This document shows positions 1 through 14,239 of a stretch of DNA of 64,000 bases, piece by piece. Below the pieces are notes generated by a model. It was given only the letters and a program-made list of their open reading frames with translations, made no database searches and was not told where the DNA came from. Source of the stretch: Ailanthus altissimus (lineage: Eukaryota; Streptophyta; Magnoliopsida; Sapindales; Simaroubaceae). How positions within the stretch are numbered: position 1 is the stretch's first letter; each line of letters starts with the position of its first letter. The DNA lies in the NCBI GenBank assembly GCA_946807835.1, contig OX327684.1, positions 37,136,501 to 37,200,500 on the forward strand, in the 5' to 3' direction. A program made the translations under genes and the position numbers.

Positions 1-1
1 C

Positions 2-91
2 GTCCAGAACCCTTTCAAAAGTTCCTCTTCTGAAACTTCTCATCGACGAAGTTCAAGAGAAATCAGGCCTATTGACTATATCCAAAATTGA
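2..91 (+). CDS. Possible C-terminal end of an upstream gene (partial)
   Basis: An open frame enters from the left edge and runs 29 codons to TGA at 89-91. It is Ser/Arg-rich (SHRRSSREIR) and ends in PIDYIQN. Base composition is clearly less AT-rich than the following 2 kb, and an AATAAA-like signal (about 272-277) follows, as expected for a last exon plus 3' UTR. No domain is recognisable in so short a piece, so I assign no function. It could also be chance open frame in a UTR. Confidence 0.3.
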   Translation, partial: VQNPFKSSSSETSHRRSSREIRPIDYIQN

Positions 92-1794
92 TATAAACCA
101 CAAAGGAGACCTGAGGAGATGCTCTCAAGTCAGATGATTGTAAATGTAACCTCTTTGCATTCTTTCATTAGAGTATGTGGAAAAGTTTTGTTCTCTTGTA
201 ACAAATCCTAGAAAAAAGGTGCCAATGTAAGAAAAAGGAGAAAATGTTTGTAATAATTATAGGAAATGTAAATAAAAGAACAGCCACTACCCACTCTCAT
301 AACCTCGCTTAAACATGCGATATGATTTAATGTATCATGTGTTGACATGGTAATGGAGAGAATGAGCACATCTAGGCTTGTTACCTTTTACGGAAAAGCA
401 AAACATGAGCTTTGAAATTATAATGTATTTAAGGGAAAAAGATATTTGGAATTTAAGGTTTTTAGATTGGGATACCTAGATTTCAGTGTTGTAAAAAATT
501 TTATTTACATTTTTGTTATTTTAATAATAAAAAGGATAAAAATGAAAACTTGTTACGTTTTAATTGAAAAAAGTCCAAATTTAATTAAATGTAAAAAAGA
601 GAGATCGAATTTTTTATTTTTTAGTTAAGAATTATTAAAAGATCACACTTTAATTAATTGAGTTATTTTAATTTTATGTTTATGTATGATCTTGTAAATT
701 TATTAACATATTATTTTAAAATTATATCTAAATAATTAAGTTATTTTAATTTTATATTTATGTATGAGTTTGCAAGCTAAATTGATGTTTATATATGAGT
801 TCATAAATTTATTAATATGTTATCTTCAAGATCATATAAATAATTTATGTTTATGTATTTTTAATTAACTAAATTATTTTAATTTTATATTTATGTATAG
901 TTTTACAAATTTATTAATATATTATTGTTAAGATTATATGTAAATAATTAAGTTATTTTAATTTTATGTTTATGTATAAGTTTATAAATTTATTAACATA
1001 TTATTTTTAAGATTATAAATAATTTTAAAAATATCATAATAGGGTTTAAATATTGGTCATTGAAGTGTCGAGTACTCATTATTGAGCTACAACTAATTTT
1101 ATTTATATAATGTTAAAATAGAAAATATAAAAATGTGAAATGATTGGAGATGGTTGGGGTCTCATCGTCTTATTTTTTTGTGTTTTTTGTTTTGACATTA
1201 TATTAAAAAATAATTATTGTATCTCAATGGTGAATGTTTTTGCTTGTCATATAAGTAACCACAGTTCAAACCTTGTCAATACCGTTTTAAAAATTACTAA
1301 CATATGGTTTTAAATTATTAACATGGAATTTTGAATAAAATATGTTAATAGATTTGTAGATTCATATATAAATACAAAGTTAGAATAATTTAGTTGGTTA
1401 AGTGTGTGGTCTTTAATTCTAAGGCTAAAGTTTTAAATACTCTTTCTAGCATTGAATTAAATTTGAACTTTTTAAAAGTTAAAATAAGGGTATAATCATA
1501 TTTTTACTGTCTTTTTAGTTAAAATGACGGTATAATCGTATTTTTATAATGTTTGCCATTTTTTTTGTTAAAGTTAACGAAAACTGTTACGTGACAAGAG
1601 TGTAAATTAAGACTTAAAAATAATGGTTTGCATGTCTATAATCTAATATCTTAGAGATTCAAATATTCTTTTCTCTTTAAATAAATATTGCAACCAAATT
1701 TGTTGAGATTTACATTGAATTTGAATTAGTTTGTTGCTTCATGGAGGTAGAAAATGAGAATGGAAATGATATTAAAGGGTCTACAACAAAAATA
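92..1794. other. AT-rich intergenic DNA with degenerate repeats
   Basis: No gene is seen. From about 650 to 1025 a diverged AT-rich module built around TTATTTTAATTTTATRTTTATGTAT recurs several times. The rest is AT-rich spacer without coding signal. Confidence 0.55.
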
Positions 1795-2289
1795 AATGAG
1801 AAATTTTTGTAAATAACTATAATTATGGGGCACTTAACTAATCTAACAATCTATTAAATTTTTTAACTTTTTAGTCAAGAAATCAAAAATAGACAAAAAT
1901 ACTTTTTAACTATTTTAACAATACCTGGTACAAAAAATTGTACATGCTACAGAAACCTTTTTAATTCAAAATTTAATTTAATTTGGTTATTAAAATGATA
2001 TTTGTTTTATTTTATTTTTTTAGTTTAATCACATGACAACAAATTTAAATAAATAATGTAAATAAAAAAATTATAAATAAAATACAAACTTAATTTGTAT
2101 TTGTTTATTATAAATATATTTATTAATAAAAAAATATATTTAATTTTAATTGAATAATATAAATTAATTATGTCATACATAATAAAATAAAATAATGAAT
2201 TCTTTAGCTAAAAAAGTTAAAAAATAATAATAAATAACTAAATTAGTTAAGTACTCCATAATTATGCCTATTTACCAAAATTTCTCATT
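1795..2289. mobile_element. Non-autonomous inverted-repeat element (MITE-like)
   Basis: The left end, starting AATGAGAAATTTTTGTAAAT at 1795, matches the reverse complement of the right end (about 2205-2289), which reads AATGAGAAATTTTGGTAAAT from its own outer end. Similarity continues inward for roughly 85 bp through ATAATTATGG and ACTTAACTAAT. The 0.5 kb between is AT-rich without a reading frame. The flanks share only a few A/T bases, so the target-site duplication and the superfamily are unclear. Long TIRs on a short element would suit a Mutator-like or foldback MITE. Confidence 0.6.
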
Positions 2290-2879
2290 ATAAGAGATCA
2301 AGACATGAGATCATTTTTTTAAGAGTAATTTATACTTTTCAAATTATATCTCAACTTTTGAATTTTAAATTGAGGTGTTAAGTAATTATTAATTGATGAA
2401 ATAGTATAAATTTTAAAATTACTCATTACATTATCTTATCACTTAATAATTATTTAACACATTATTTAAAACGAAAAAATTTAAAATACTATTTGAGATT
2501 CTACCATTATTCTTTTCTTATTAGACTCGTGTAAAATTTCAAACAAGTCAAAGAAAATCAATTTTAAATAGGTAAGCCATTTCACAAAATACATGCATGC
2601 AGAAACAATATCAACTTAATTTCCATTCCTTCCATTTTAAACCTTAAAAAAAACATAAATAGTTATATATTCATCGTCGAGAATCCCAATAATTAACAAA
2701 TACAATAGCAATTATGAATAAGAGAACAAAAGATAGAGCTAAAGTTGGAAAGATTCACTAGAGCGATGTCTGTGGCTGGTTAATTCATTTCCAAATTTGC
2801 GAGGAATGTCTGTATAGAAAGAAATATCAAAGCGATAATAATTGCTGCCTCATTTCCATCAATAAAATTCCACTTTCAT

Positions 2880-2887
2880 TATAAATA
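2880..2887 (+). promoter_or_regulatory. Putative TATA box of the GH9 endoglucanase gene
   Basis: TATAAATA lies 67 bp upstream of the chosen ATG at 2955 in an otherwise non-repetitive stretch. Spacing fits transcription starting near 2910-2920 with a 35-45 nt leader. Confidence 0.45.
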
Positions 2888-2936
2888 TTGAGTCACAAAT
2901 GCTCCTCGTATCGTATGTGTGTACTTGTTCTTCTAA

Positions 2937-5071
<2,135 letters not shown>

Positions 5072-8000
5072 TTACTTAAGTAATTTTATAAACCGAACTC
5101 TGAAAGTCTCCAGCTTTTGACTCGTATAAAGTGAAACAAAATAGAGCTACAAGCCAACAAGTATGTATTCGTCATTTTCCTTTTGGGGATAATATCTTTG
5201 TTTTATCACATGGCTCAGTTTCAAAATATATAGATGCTTTCTTTTTTCTTTTTTTCAATTTTTAAATCTTCCGGCATATAATTTGGAAAAATAAAAGGAA
5301 ACAAGTCCAAAAGTATCGCTTTCTTTTCTGTTACATTGAAAAACGAAAACAATGGATACGTCCAAAAGGCAGAAACCTCGCGAATAAGACAATTTTGGAT
5401 GAATGGCGTTCGCAAGCACCTCTCGATCAAGACTCTTGTTCTTCATACATTTTTTTTTACCTCTTCCAATCAACTTGCACTGATCATATCATATGAACTC
5501 ATTATGAGTACGTGGATTACATAGAGTTTTAAAGTTACCAAATGCACGTCCTTCTTATAACAAAATTGAAATACTTTTGGCGGGACTTTTCCCCTCAAGT
5601 CAATCCAAAAATAATTCTTAATTAACCTGGAGGCTAGATTTCAGACGCAGTGCATTCGAGATATTTTGGAGGCCCGAGCCCTTGGTTAATTCTCTACAAG
5701 ACAAAAGAACAAAAAAAAAAAAATACAAATACAAAATCATATCCGGAGAGACGATTGTTGACGTGCATCTCAGAAAAAAAAATCCATACAACACTAACCA
5801 ATACGTTATTTTATTTTATTTGCTTTTGGTATTCTTATGGACTTTCATATGACATAAACATGAAATCTTGGAGAAATGTTACCTTCCCTACCCACAAGAT
5901 GTGAATTTGCGTCAGAGTTTCGATGAAGATTATAATCATCGAGCACGCAGAATAAACCCATCCAAATTCCTGTAGCCAAATAATTTAGTTTGATTAATTG
6001 ATCTTGTCGCTTCTCTCGTCGTCGTTGTGTTGCACTTGCGCAAGTGGTAGCTCATAGAAACGTTTGTTATTAGAATATTATTTTTCAAAGTAGGCAAAAT
6101 CAATCATTCAGAATTCTTTTCCGATCTAAATTTTCACTTTAATAAATATAAAGATATAATTGATAATTAATAAAATAAATAAATATTAGCGACACATACT
6201 TTAGTAAACTAAAATTAAAAGTATATTAACACCAGACAGGCAAGATCAGACTGATCAGTCTATTATCTTTGCAATTGTTAATTGTTATTTTAAAAGAAGA
6301 GATTTGAGATTGGCTGTTAGCAGGCAGGATGGTAACGTGGTGAGATACATTGCTTTTTTTTTTTTAGAAGGAAAATTGTAAGCTTTGTTTGAATTTGAAC
6401 CTCAAGCGCACAATTTAATTGCTCATAAATCATAATCCTATTACACCAGCCTGCCATATTCCTGATTTTGCCAAAAATAAATTTAATTTGGTGAACTAAT
6501 CGTGGTGATATATTGTTTTCTTTTTTAGGCCGGTTGAATCTCGAGTCAGGTTTAGTGAATGTCTCTTCTAATAATTCTTTTTCGATCAAAGTGAATTTAA
6601 GTTTAGTTAGTCTTCTTGTTGTTTAATATTGCTGTGTTATCAAGTTGTGGCCATCTGTAGTTTCTTCTTCGAGAAAAGCCGGTGGCCCTCTGTTCAGGTT
6701 CCGGCACTAAAGAACCGTTTCGGATAGAAAATGGCGGTGGTTTGGTGAACTTCTCTTTCTCGGACGGAGGACGACAAGTCGTCTCTTATCATATGGCAAG
6801 TCATCTATTGTTTTATCAATAACGCGATCTGTCGTTATCGTATTCCATAATTTGAGGCGAGAAAATGACAAAACTAGGAAGAATATGCAGAGGCACAAAA
6901 TTTTGAAAAATTATAATATTAATTAGAAAAAAAAATCTGTAAAACCCGTGTTTTTCTAAAATTTAAGCATTTAAAAAAAATTCATACTTATGGCAATTAT
7001 CCTTATTTTTTAACCTTAGAGATAATAGGATGGTACGGTTAAGATAAAGAAATAAAACAAAAGAGTTTTAAAATTTGAAAGAACATGACTCTTAAAAGCA
7101 CGTTTTCTATAATAATAATAATAATAATAATAATTTTAAAAAATAAGATGAAGGAGATAACGTAGGGAGAAAATAGAGGAGACGTGAGTTTTAGGACAGT
7201 TATTAAAAACAGAAGTAGGTTTAAATTTGAAAAAAATATAGACGCGATCCTTTGTAGGAGGAGAAGAAGCTAACTTGGACAACCAAAAGAATTTGAAGCA
7301 AATCCAATTGAGTCATTTGAGCTGTGAGTAGATTATATATTCAAATAAATTTCAGTTTTTATGAATTATTTCTATTACCGTTAAGTTATGAAATTATTAG
7401 TTTATGTTTCAGTAAAATTATTTTATGGATTTGTTGAAGTTACGTATTTGAATAACTTCCTTAAAGCCTCGCCATTATTGATTCTGATTTTCAAGCAAAT
7501 GCCATAATTGTTTATCGCATCATATCATAGAGAAAATATTTTAGGTCAAGTTCTAAAAAAATTTATGTATTACTTTCATATTTAATTTTGTAAGTATCAT
7601 TCTAATTATGTATAGATACATACAAATTTTGTATAAATAATTCATAAATTTAATATTTCATAAAAATGAATTTATGAATTAAAATTTTAGATATTTATGT
7701 GCTTAAATTATGTTAATTTTTATATGTATAATTTATTATTTCATTATACATATAATTTGAGTAGTATATAAATTGAAACTATGTTTATATTTATAAATAA
7801 TACTGATTTTTGTATTAATTTTATATGAATAATTGTGAATAAAATTAAATGTCTAGTGATCCATATAATTTTAATTAATTAGGGAATAGACACAGCATCC
7901 TTAATTATACAAAATTATATATTTTGATCATATATAGAAAATGATATTAATTGTGATTAATTATATTAAGTGTAGTAGATTTTATTCCACAAGAATTTTT

Positions 8001-8261
8001 ATTATATTTGTGTGATTAATTATGATGAATATCAAATTATATATCCTAATTTACCCATAAGAATTAAGAAAAAGAACATAATTTGATAATTTTTATCATA
8101 AAAATAAATAGATCTAATTGAATTAAAACTTTAGCCCATAGGCAAGTTTTATGTCACTAGATTCTTAATTTTTATAACGTGATTTACATTTGTGAAATAT
8201 GATATATATTTATTAGTCACAATATTTAATTATAAGCATGTTTGTTTAATTTTTATGCAGT
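5072..8261. other. Intergenic region downstream of GH9
   Basis: The first few hundred bases are likely 3' UTR. No coding exon, RNA gene or clear inverted-repeat element was recognised. The part from about 7220 to 8260 is AT-rich and directly precedes a copia gag remnant, so it may be decayed leader or LTR sequence, but I could not define an LTR. Confidence 0.4.
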
Positions 8262-8262
8262 T

Positions 8263-9445
8263 ATGCAAACTGTGAATTTCTCTGATATTAAGTGTGATAT
8301 TCCCAAATTTAAGGGTAATAATTATAAAATTTGGAAGTAAAGAATTTTTCTCTATTTATGATAGATGGATATTAATTATGCTATTAGGAAAGACGAACTA
8401 TCTATTACTACTACTAGCATTAGAGAAGAAATTGCTCTTTATAAACGATGAGAGCGATCTAATCGCCTCAGTGTAATATTTATAAAGACCAAGATCTCTG
8501 TTAGTATTCGTGGTTTAATCGATAACATAACAATGTTCGAGTTTTATTGAAGGAATTGCTCTTTATGCTATTAAGAAAGACGAACCATCTATTACTACTA
8601 CTAGTATTAGAGAAGAAATTGCTCTTTATAAACGATGAGAGTGATCTAATCGCCTCAGTATAATGTTTATAAAGACCAAGATCTCTATTAGTATTCGTGG
8701 TTTAATCGATAACATAACAATGTTCGAGTTTTACTGAAGGCTATTGATGAACAATTTGAGACTTCAATTAAGGCACTTGCTAGTATCATAATTATGAAGT
8801 TTTCATCCTTAAGGCTCATTGGTGTAAGAAACGTACGTGAGCACATCATGCAAATAAAGGACATTGCAGCTCAATTAAAAATATTTAAGGTTGAGATGTT
8901 TGATTCTTTTCTTGTGCACTATATATTGAACACCTTTTCACAATAATACGGACCCTTCAAAATATCCTACAATACACATAAGGATAAATGATCAATAAAT
9001 GAACTTATGACCATGTGTGTTCAAGAATAAGGGAGATTGATAATGGAATTAGGTGAAAGTGAGCTAATTGTAACACAAGGAAAGAACAAAAAACAAGCTA
9101 AACAGAAAGGAAAAAATAAAATATCTCCCCAAATTGAAATAAAAAAAGGAATCAAAGTGCTTCTTCTACAAAAAGAAGGGGCACGGGAAGAAAGATTGCC
9201 CAAAGTTTTAGAAATGGCTTGAGAAGAAAGATAATTCAATCTCATTTGTTTATTATGAATCTAATATGGCTGATGTTATATATAACATGTGGTAGATTGA
9301 TTTTGGTTCTACAATTCATATTTCAAATACCTTACAAGGTATGCACAATCTAAGGAAGTCAGTGGGTAGTGAACAATGCATCTATTCTAATAACAAGATG
9401 CGTTCACATATGGAAGCTATTGGAACATGCAGTTTAATTCTTTTA
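8263..9445 (+). pseudogene. Decayed Ty1-copia gag and start of protease
   Basis: Piecewise translation across several stops and frame changes gives a copia Gag: an N-terminal block with FKGNNYKIWK, then REEIALYKR, then KAIDEQFETSIKALAS, then an Asn/His/Lys-rich part. It ends in the protease start, WWIDFGSTIHISNTLQGM (DFGS in place of D-S/T-G) near 9290-9345. Integrase, RT and RNase H are missing, and no flanking LTRs or PBS were found, so this is a truncated relic. It contains a 187-bp internal tandem duplication. Confidence 0.75.
8378..8740 (+). repeat. 187-bp tandem duplication inside the copia gag relic
   Basis: The segment beginning ATGCTATTA at 8378 recurs at 8565 with the same order of blocks (REEIALYKR-coding part, then ATCGATAACATAACAATG) and a few point differences. 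The junction sits at a shared AATTGCTCTTTAT, suggesting slippage or microhomology-mediated duplication. Confidence 0.75.
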
Positions 9446-11146
9446 GTAACCTTACTTGTTTGACTAATTATTCTAAAATTCTCATTCTTAATTTATTTTA
9501 TTTAACATAAATCGTTTACAATAAATTTTAGCTTGATTATAAAAATTTAATTTCAATTATTAGTTTTGAATCACCCAACTTGTACCCTACGTATTCAATT
9601 ACAAATTCAGACACAAATTTTTTAGATCCGTTCAAGTACACATAAAGGTTTTGGATCATGTGTTTGAATGCCTAACCCTTTGAAAGCATAGCTCGCCAAG
9701 TGTATGACCATTTTTTTTTTTTTACTCTTTTTGTGTGTTAGTAATTACAGCGAGTGTATAACCAGTTATTTTCTTGGATGCTTGTTTGGGTATAATTTTT
9801 TTTTCAATTACTAGCATAATTTCAAATTCAATTATATAAATAAATAATAATTTTATAAAATTTTCAACTACGTAGATAAAGGAAAATATTTATAAATTTT
9901 TTAGCTATATAATATTTTTTTTGGTATTGCATTTGTAAAATTTTAGTGTATCCACTCATAGAGTTTATGCTCATCTTTTTGTTTAATATATTTTCTCCCC
10001 TTTAAATTATTATGTTTTTAATTAGTTAGTGTTAAATTTTATAAGATTGATCGCAGATTACTGTAAGGATTTTATTTATCTTTCAATTGTTAGATATCTA
10101 TTCGGGGCATTTGAATTTTTATTTATTTGAAATAGTTTCATGCTATTGAATTTTTTATTATATATATATATATAGGATTTTAAGATTGACAAATTGGTTT
10201 TACTCAATTTAATATAATAGTAGTCGTAATCTTACGAGAGACCAAGTCGGATTGTTTCACGTTGTCATCCTCTTCCACTTTTCACTTTCCACTTCCTTCT
10301 TGCTTTGCTATTTGTCACAATTCAATGACCAAATTAGGCTGTTGGGTCGTATCAAGAACGGGCTTTCCCTCTTTCATTTGCTTTTTTTTTAATTTTATAT
10401 ATTCATTTGTTTTTCGTTCAGAATCCATACAATTGGAATTAAAGAAACTGCACCCCGTTCTTAGCCTTTCTTTGTCATTTTCAATGGAAACCCCTGCAAA
10501 TTTGATTCTGAAGAGTGGCGGTGTTCCCTTCCCCCGTTTTTACAGAAACACACAAACTGTATTCCCTTACCGTTTCTTCATATAATATATTATCGTATTC
10601 AGGATTTGCGTAAATTTCAAGGTCAAAAATCTGTTTTCATTGGTGTTTTTTTTTTTAATAATTCGAGAGCGGTGGACGACTCAGTTTTTACATGATCACG
10701 AATTACTTGTTATCTAAGCTACATTGACGGGAGCTTACTAACATCAGGAGACCGGAGGTTACTGCGTATTTTCCGATTCAATTTCTCAGCTGCCACCAAA
10801 TAACGCCAGTTCTTGTAGGAGGTGAATGGATATTTGCTCCAAAACTTTTTAATACATAACATGTTTTAATTTAGTTTTGACTATTGTTCTCTATTGCGTT
10901 TGCATTCCAGTAAAATTTTGCCTTGAACAAATGCTTTTTTTAGTATAATTGGTCAAATCCCACGGTTCACTCAATTTTTTTTGCTTTAATTCTGATAAGT
11001 GATACCTGTACTTGTTGTAACTGTATAGGCTATAGCAACGGCAAATACCGAGTCTATTTTATGGCCTAGCAATAGCAGTCTATTAGAAAAACAAATTATT
11101 TGTGCCCTTATCAAACATGTGGATTTGCTTTTGTAATTTTTGACAG
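9446..11146. other. Intergenic region without a recognised gene
   Basis: AT-rich to 10230. From 10240 to about 10620 it is less AT-rich and CT-rich, possibly the old 5' UTR or promoter of the dead ABCC gene downstream. Short open frames here (for example 10262-10585) have no recognisable domain. Confidence 0.35.
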
Positions 11147-11473
11147 AATTCAAGCTCTACCACTACCACTTCCAGACAGCATGGCTAATTAAATTCACCC
11201 TCTTTGTGGGAGCATATCAGCATAGTTGTCCAACTCGGCTTCCTTGGAATCTTGTTACTCCAATTCGTAAAAAGAATGGTAATATCCAGACGCAGAGCAG
11301 AGTCCAGAGATCAAGGTGCAGACAACTACGCCGTTGGTGTAAAACTCAGCAACTCTTACAAAGCCAGCATTGTTTGCTCCACTGTACTACTTGGTATTCA
11401 TTTCATTATGTCACTCGTTATGCTAAATGGTAGTGAGACACTCCATAACTGCAACAGTAACACACGTGGCTAA
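11147..11473 (+). pseudogene. ABCC (MRP-type) transporter, N-terminal TMD0 fragment
   Basis: After an acceptor-like TTTTTGACAG, two overlapping frames together resemble the TMD0 of plant ABCC transporters: an aromatic FQTAW block in one frame, then WEHISIVVQLGFLGILLLQF and YKASIVCSTVLLGIHFIMSL, two hydrophobic segments, in the other. The frame switch near 11190 and the stop at 11471-11473 show it is broken. It is probably the 5' end of the gene whose NBD2 exons survive at 27843-29325 on the same strand; that link is inferred from family, order and orientation. Middle exons (both TM domains, NBD1) were not found. Confidence 0.6.
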
Positions 11474-11824
11474 ATTGACACCTTTCTTGCATGGAGCTTG
11501 ACACGAATACAAGCATTCCAATAAGTTTAGGGAAATGGGAAATATGGTAGTGGCACGTGTTAAGTATAGGGATAGTAGGATAGATATTCTTAAATTTGTA
11601 TTTGTATTTATTTAAAAAAATAAAATATCAAATTTTTTTAAAATTTGTTATGAGTTTAGAGTTTTATTATCAAATTTACTCTAACGATTTGTAATCATTA
11701 CCTAATTCGCAGCGGGTTATTTGTAAATTTTAAGTGAGTTTTAAAATAATATAATAAAAAATAAATTCATTTTTATAGACGCAACTAATAAAATCATGAT
11801 ATATTTTTATTTTAATTAACTTTT

Positions 11825-12350
11825 TTTTGAATATTTTAATTAGTTTGAAGTGCAATTGCAATTGGATGAATATACAATACTCATTGATACTAATTTAGTA
11901 TTAGTATAAATAGTTTCATTAACTCTGTTTTAAGATGTCGAGATTGCCCAGTCTAGCAAATAGTGACACTTAAATCAAATATAAATGTCTAATGATGTTA
12001 GTATTTTTTATTAATATGAAATTAACATAATGTTGACTCTATTAAATTAGATTGATGTAAGTTTATTGTTTAAAATCGATATAATTTACTCTTTTGAATA
12101 TTTTAATTAGTTTGTGGTGCAATTGCAATTGAATGAATGTACAATATTCACTGATACTAATTTAGTATTAGTATAAATAGTTTCATTAACTCTATTTCAA
12201 GATGTCGAGATTATCCCGTCCAATAAATAGTGGCACTTAAACCAAATATCAATATCTAGTTGTGTTAGTGTTTTCTATTAATATGAAATCAATATAATGT
12301 TGACTCTATTTAACTAGACTGATGTAAGTTTAGTGTTTGAAATCGATAAT
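11825..12350. repeat. Diverged 266-bp tandem duplication
   Basis: GAATATTTTAATTAGTTTG at 11829 recurs at 12095. The two units keep the same blocks (TGCAATTGCAATTG, TAGTATTAGTATAAATAG, AAGATGTCGAGATT, ATGTTGACTCTATT) but differ at many sites, so the duplication is old. No reading frame is conserved. Confidence 0.8.
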
Positions 12351-12942
12351 TATATGATAACTTTTTAGTGTCAATGAATCATTTTTTAATTTTGTAATAA
12401 ATAATTTATAATTTATGATTATATTAAAACTTATTTTGCATTATAATATTGGAATATATAACTAAAATTTGAAGTGTTATATCCTAGCATACAATAAATT
12501 TATTATTTATAAATAATATTTAAATAAAAACGTGCTTATTAATTCATAATGTAAAAATAATAGTTGAATCAAATCTTGCTTATAAATCATAATATAAATT
12601 TATAACCAATTACTTTTATAAGTGATTATTTCTTTAAAAAAAATTATAAAAAAGTAATATTTGTGGGTAGTGGATACCTGTAATGGGTATTTGTAGATTT
12701 TTTATCGAATTCGTACCCGTCTTTGTCTTAAATTCGTTACGAGTTTTAATTTTATATACCATACTCGCTTAAAATATTATTAAATTATTTTCAATACATG
12801 AGAATTTTAACAGATTTATGAGTATTTTTGCCATCCCTAATTAAACAATTAAAAATATGAAAGCTTTATTAATTGGTCATAGAGTGATGAGCTTCATTAT
12901 AAATAAAAGCAACAATTTACTTCTTTTGAGAAAATTGTTAAG

Positions 12943-13075
12943 TCAAGAAGAGAAGGAAAAAAAAAAGAGAAAAGAGGAGAAAAAAAAGGAAAAGAGAAAA
13001 AAATAGAAAAAGAATAAGAAAGAACGAGGGAATCTGAAAGATAAATAAGAAAGAAAAAAAGAAATACAAGAAATA
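12943..13075. repeat. Polypurine (A/G) tract
   Basis: About 130 bases of almost uninterrupted A and G on the + strand, with runs of AAAAAAG and GAGAAAAG. The open frame on the opposite strand is low-complexity Phe/Leu and not a gene. Confidence 0.7.
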
Positions 13076-13598
13076 AATTTTGGTAATTAGATTTATATTA
13101 AGTGACTTAAAGTGTAATAGTGTCACAATATCAAAATATTTATTTATGTTATGTACCAGTTCTAATAATTATCTTATAATTCGAGAACCACACTAGTAGC
13201 TGATGGATTTTAGATTTATGATCCTATTCAAGATTAGTGTATTTTTATGAGTGAATGATTATATATATATATATATATTATATGTTTTCGATACACAGTA
13301 ATTTATAATTTGATTTCACGTTATTAGATTTATTTTATTCGTGAGTTATTTTTAGAAAGATAAATATTTTTACTAATTAGTATAATAAGAAATGTGTTTA
13401 GAATATATTATAGTATAACTTATAATTACGTTCAATATAAAAATATTTATTTTAGAATAATTATAATTCTATAATATTATATAGTATTAGTTTTTGAATC
13501 ACAAAATTCGTACCTTTCTCTTTAGTTTAGTTTGCTTTGCGCACGTGTTAGACTAATCTATTTTGCTTTATTCGAGCGATACAATATTTCCGTAAGAA

Positions 13599-14208
13599 AG
13601 TTGATTAAAAATTATCGGAATATAATTTGGAGACAAAGTCAAGTGCGTTGGATGCATAAGGATCGAAAACGAATACGAAAGGAGAATAAAAAATGCAAAG
13701 GTGGTGCTCAGGCGTGGGCGCCGGGTACCCTAAACAACACTTGGGTGTCGCGGCACCTGATGTGGAAAAAAGGCTTTCCTATTTTGTTGAGTTTTTTACT
13801 TACTACAAGTCTCCCTAAAATGACTCCCACACATTTAGAGTTAACATAAGCCATCCTAAAGCCTATATAAAGGCCCTCTATTGGTTTGTAAACACATCTT
13901 AGTGATCAACACAAATATCTTTATGATCATAGCATTCTTTGTGATTTTTAGTGAGAGAAACCTCTAGTCTACAAGAGAGAGTGAGTTTTTTTTGAGTTCT
14001 TTTTTTGTAAAAAGTATACTTTGTAAGTGCCTTGTGATTTAATAATAAGAGAGTGTGATCTTAATTTGCCGTGCACGTAGGCAAGTTACCAAACTATGTA
14101 AATTCTGTGTGTGCTTTCTCCTACCTTTCTCTCTAGATGTCTTGATTGCTTTATTTCTGCATTATATTATTTGGGATATTTATTTGCTTAATTGCTTCTG
14201 CTTCAACA
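13599..14208 (+). repeat. 5' LTR of decayed copia
   Basis: Matches the 3' LTR from about 13659 on. The left limit is estimated from similarity to the LTR start of the related element at 29928. A TATA-like CCTATATAAAGG lies at about 13861-13872. It ends TTCAACA at 14208, four bases before the PBS. Confidence 0.65.
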
Positions 14209-14211
14209 AAC

Positions 14212-14223
14212 TGGTATCAGAAT
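14212..14223 (+). other. Primer binding site (initiator tRNA-Met type)
   Basis: TGGTATCAGAAT begins three bases after the LTR end. It matches the plant copia consensus TGGTATCAGAGC, complementary to the 3' part of initiator tRNA-Met, apart from the last two bases. Confidence 0.8.
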
Positions 14224-14239
14224 AAGGTTTTAAGCAAAC

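Larger units (their letters stand above)
11474..13598. other. AT-rich region between ABCC fragment and copia
   Basis: No ABCC exon was found here. The stretch contains a diverged 266-bp tandem duplication (11825-12350), a polypurine tract (about 12943-13075) and a short (TA)n run near 13260. Otherwise it is AT-rich spacer. Confidence 0.5.

Noticed and set aside
10262..10585. 107-codon frame as a possible first exon of ABCC or a small gene
   Set aside because: Low complexity Phe/Ser content, no match to the TMD0 N-terminus, no splice support.
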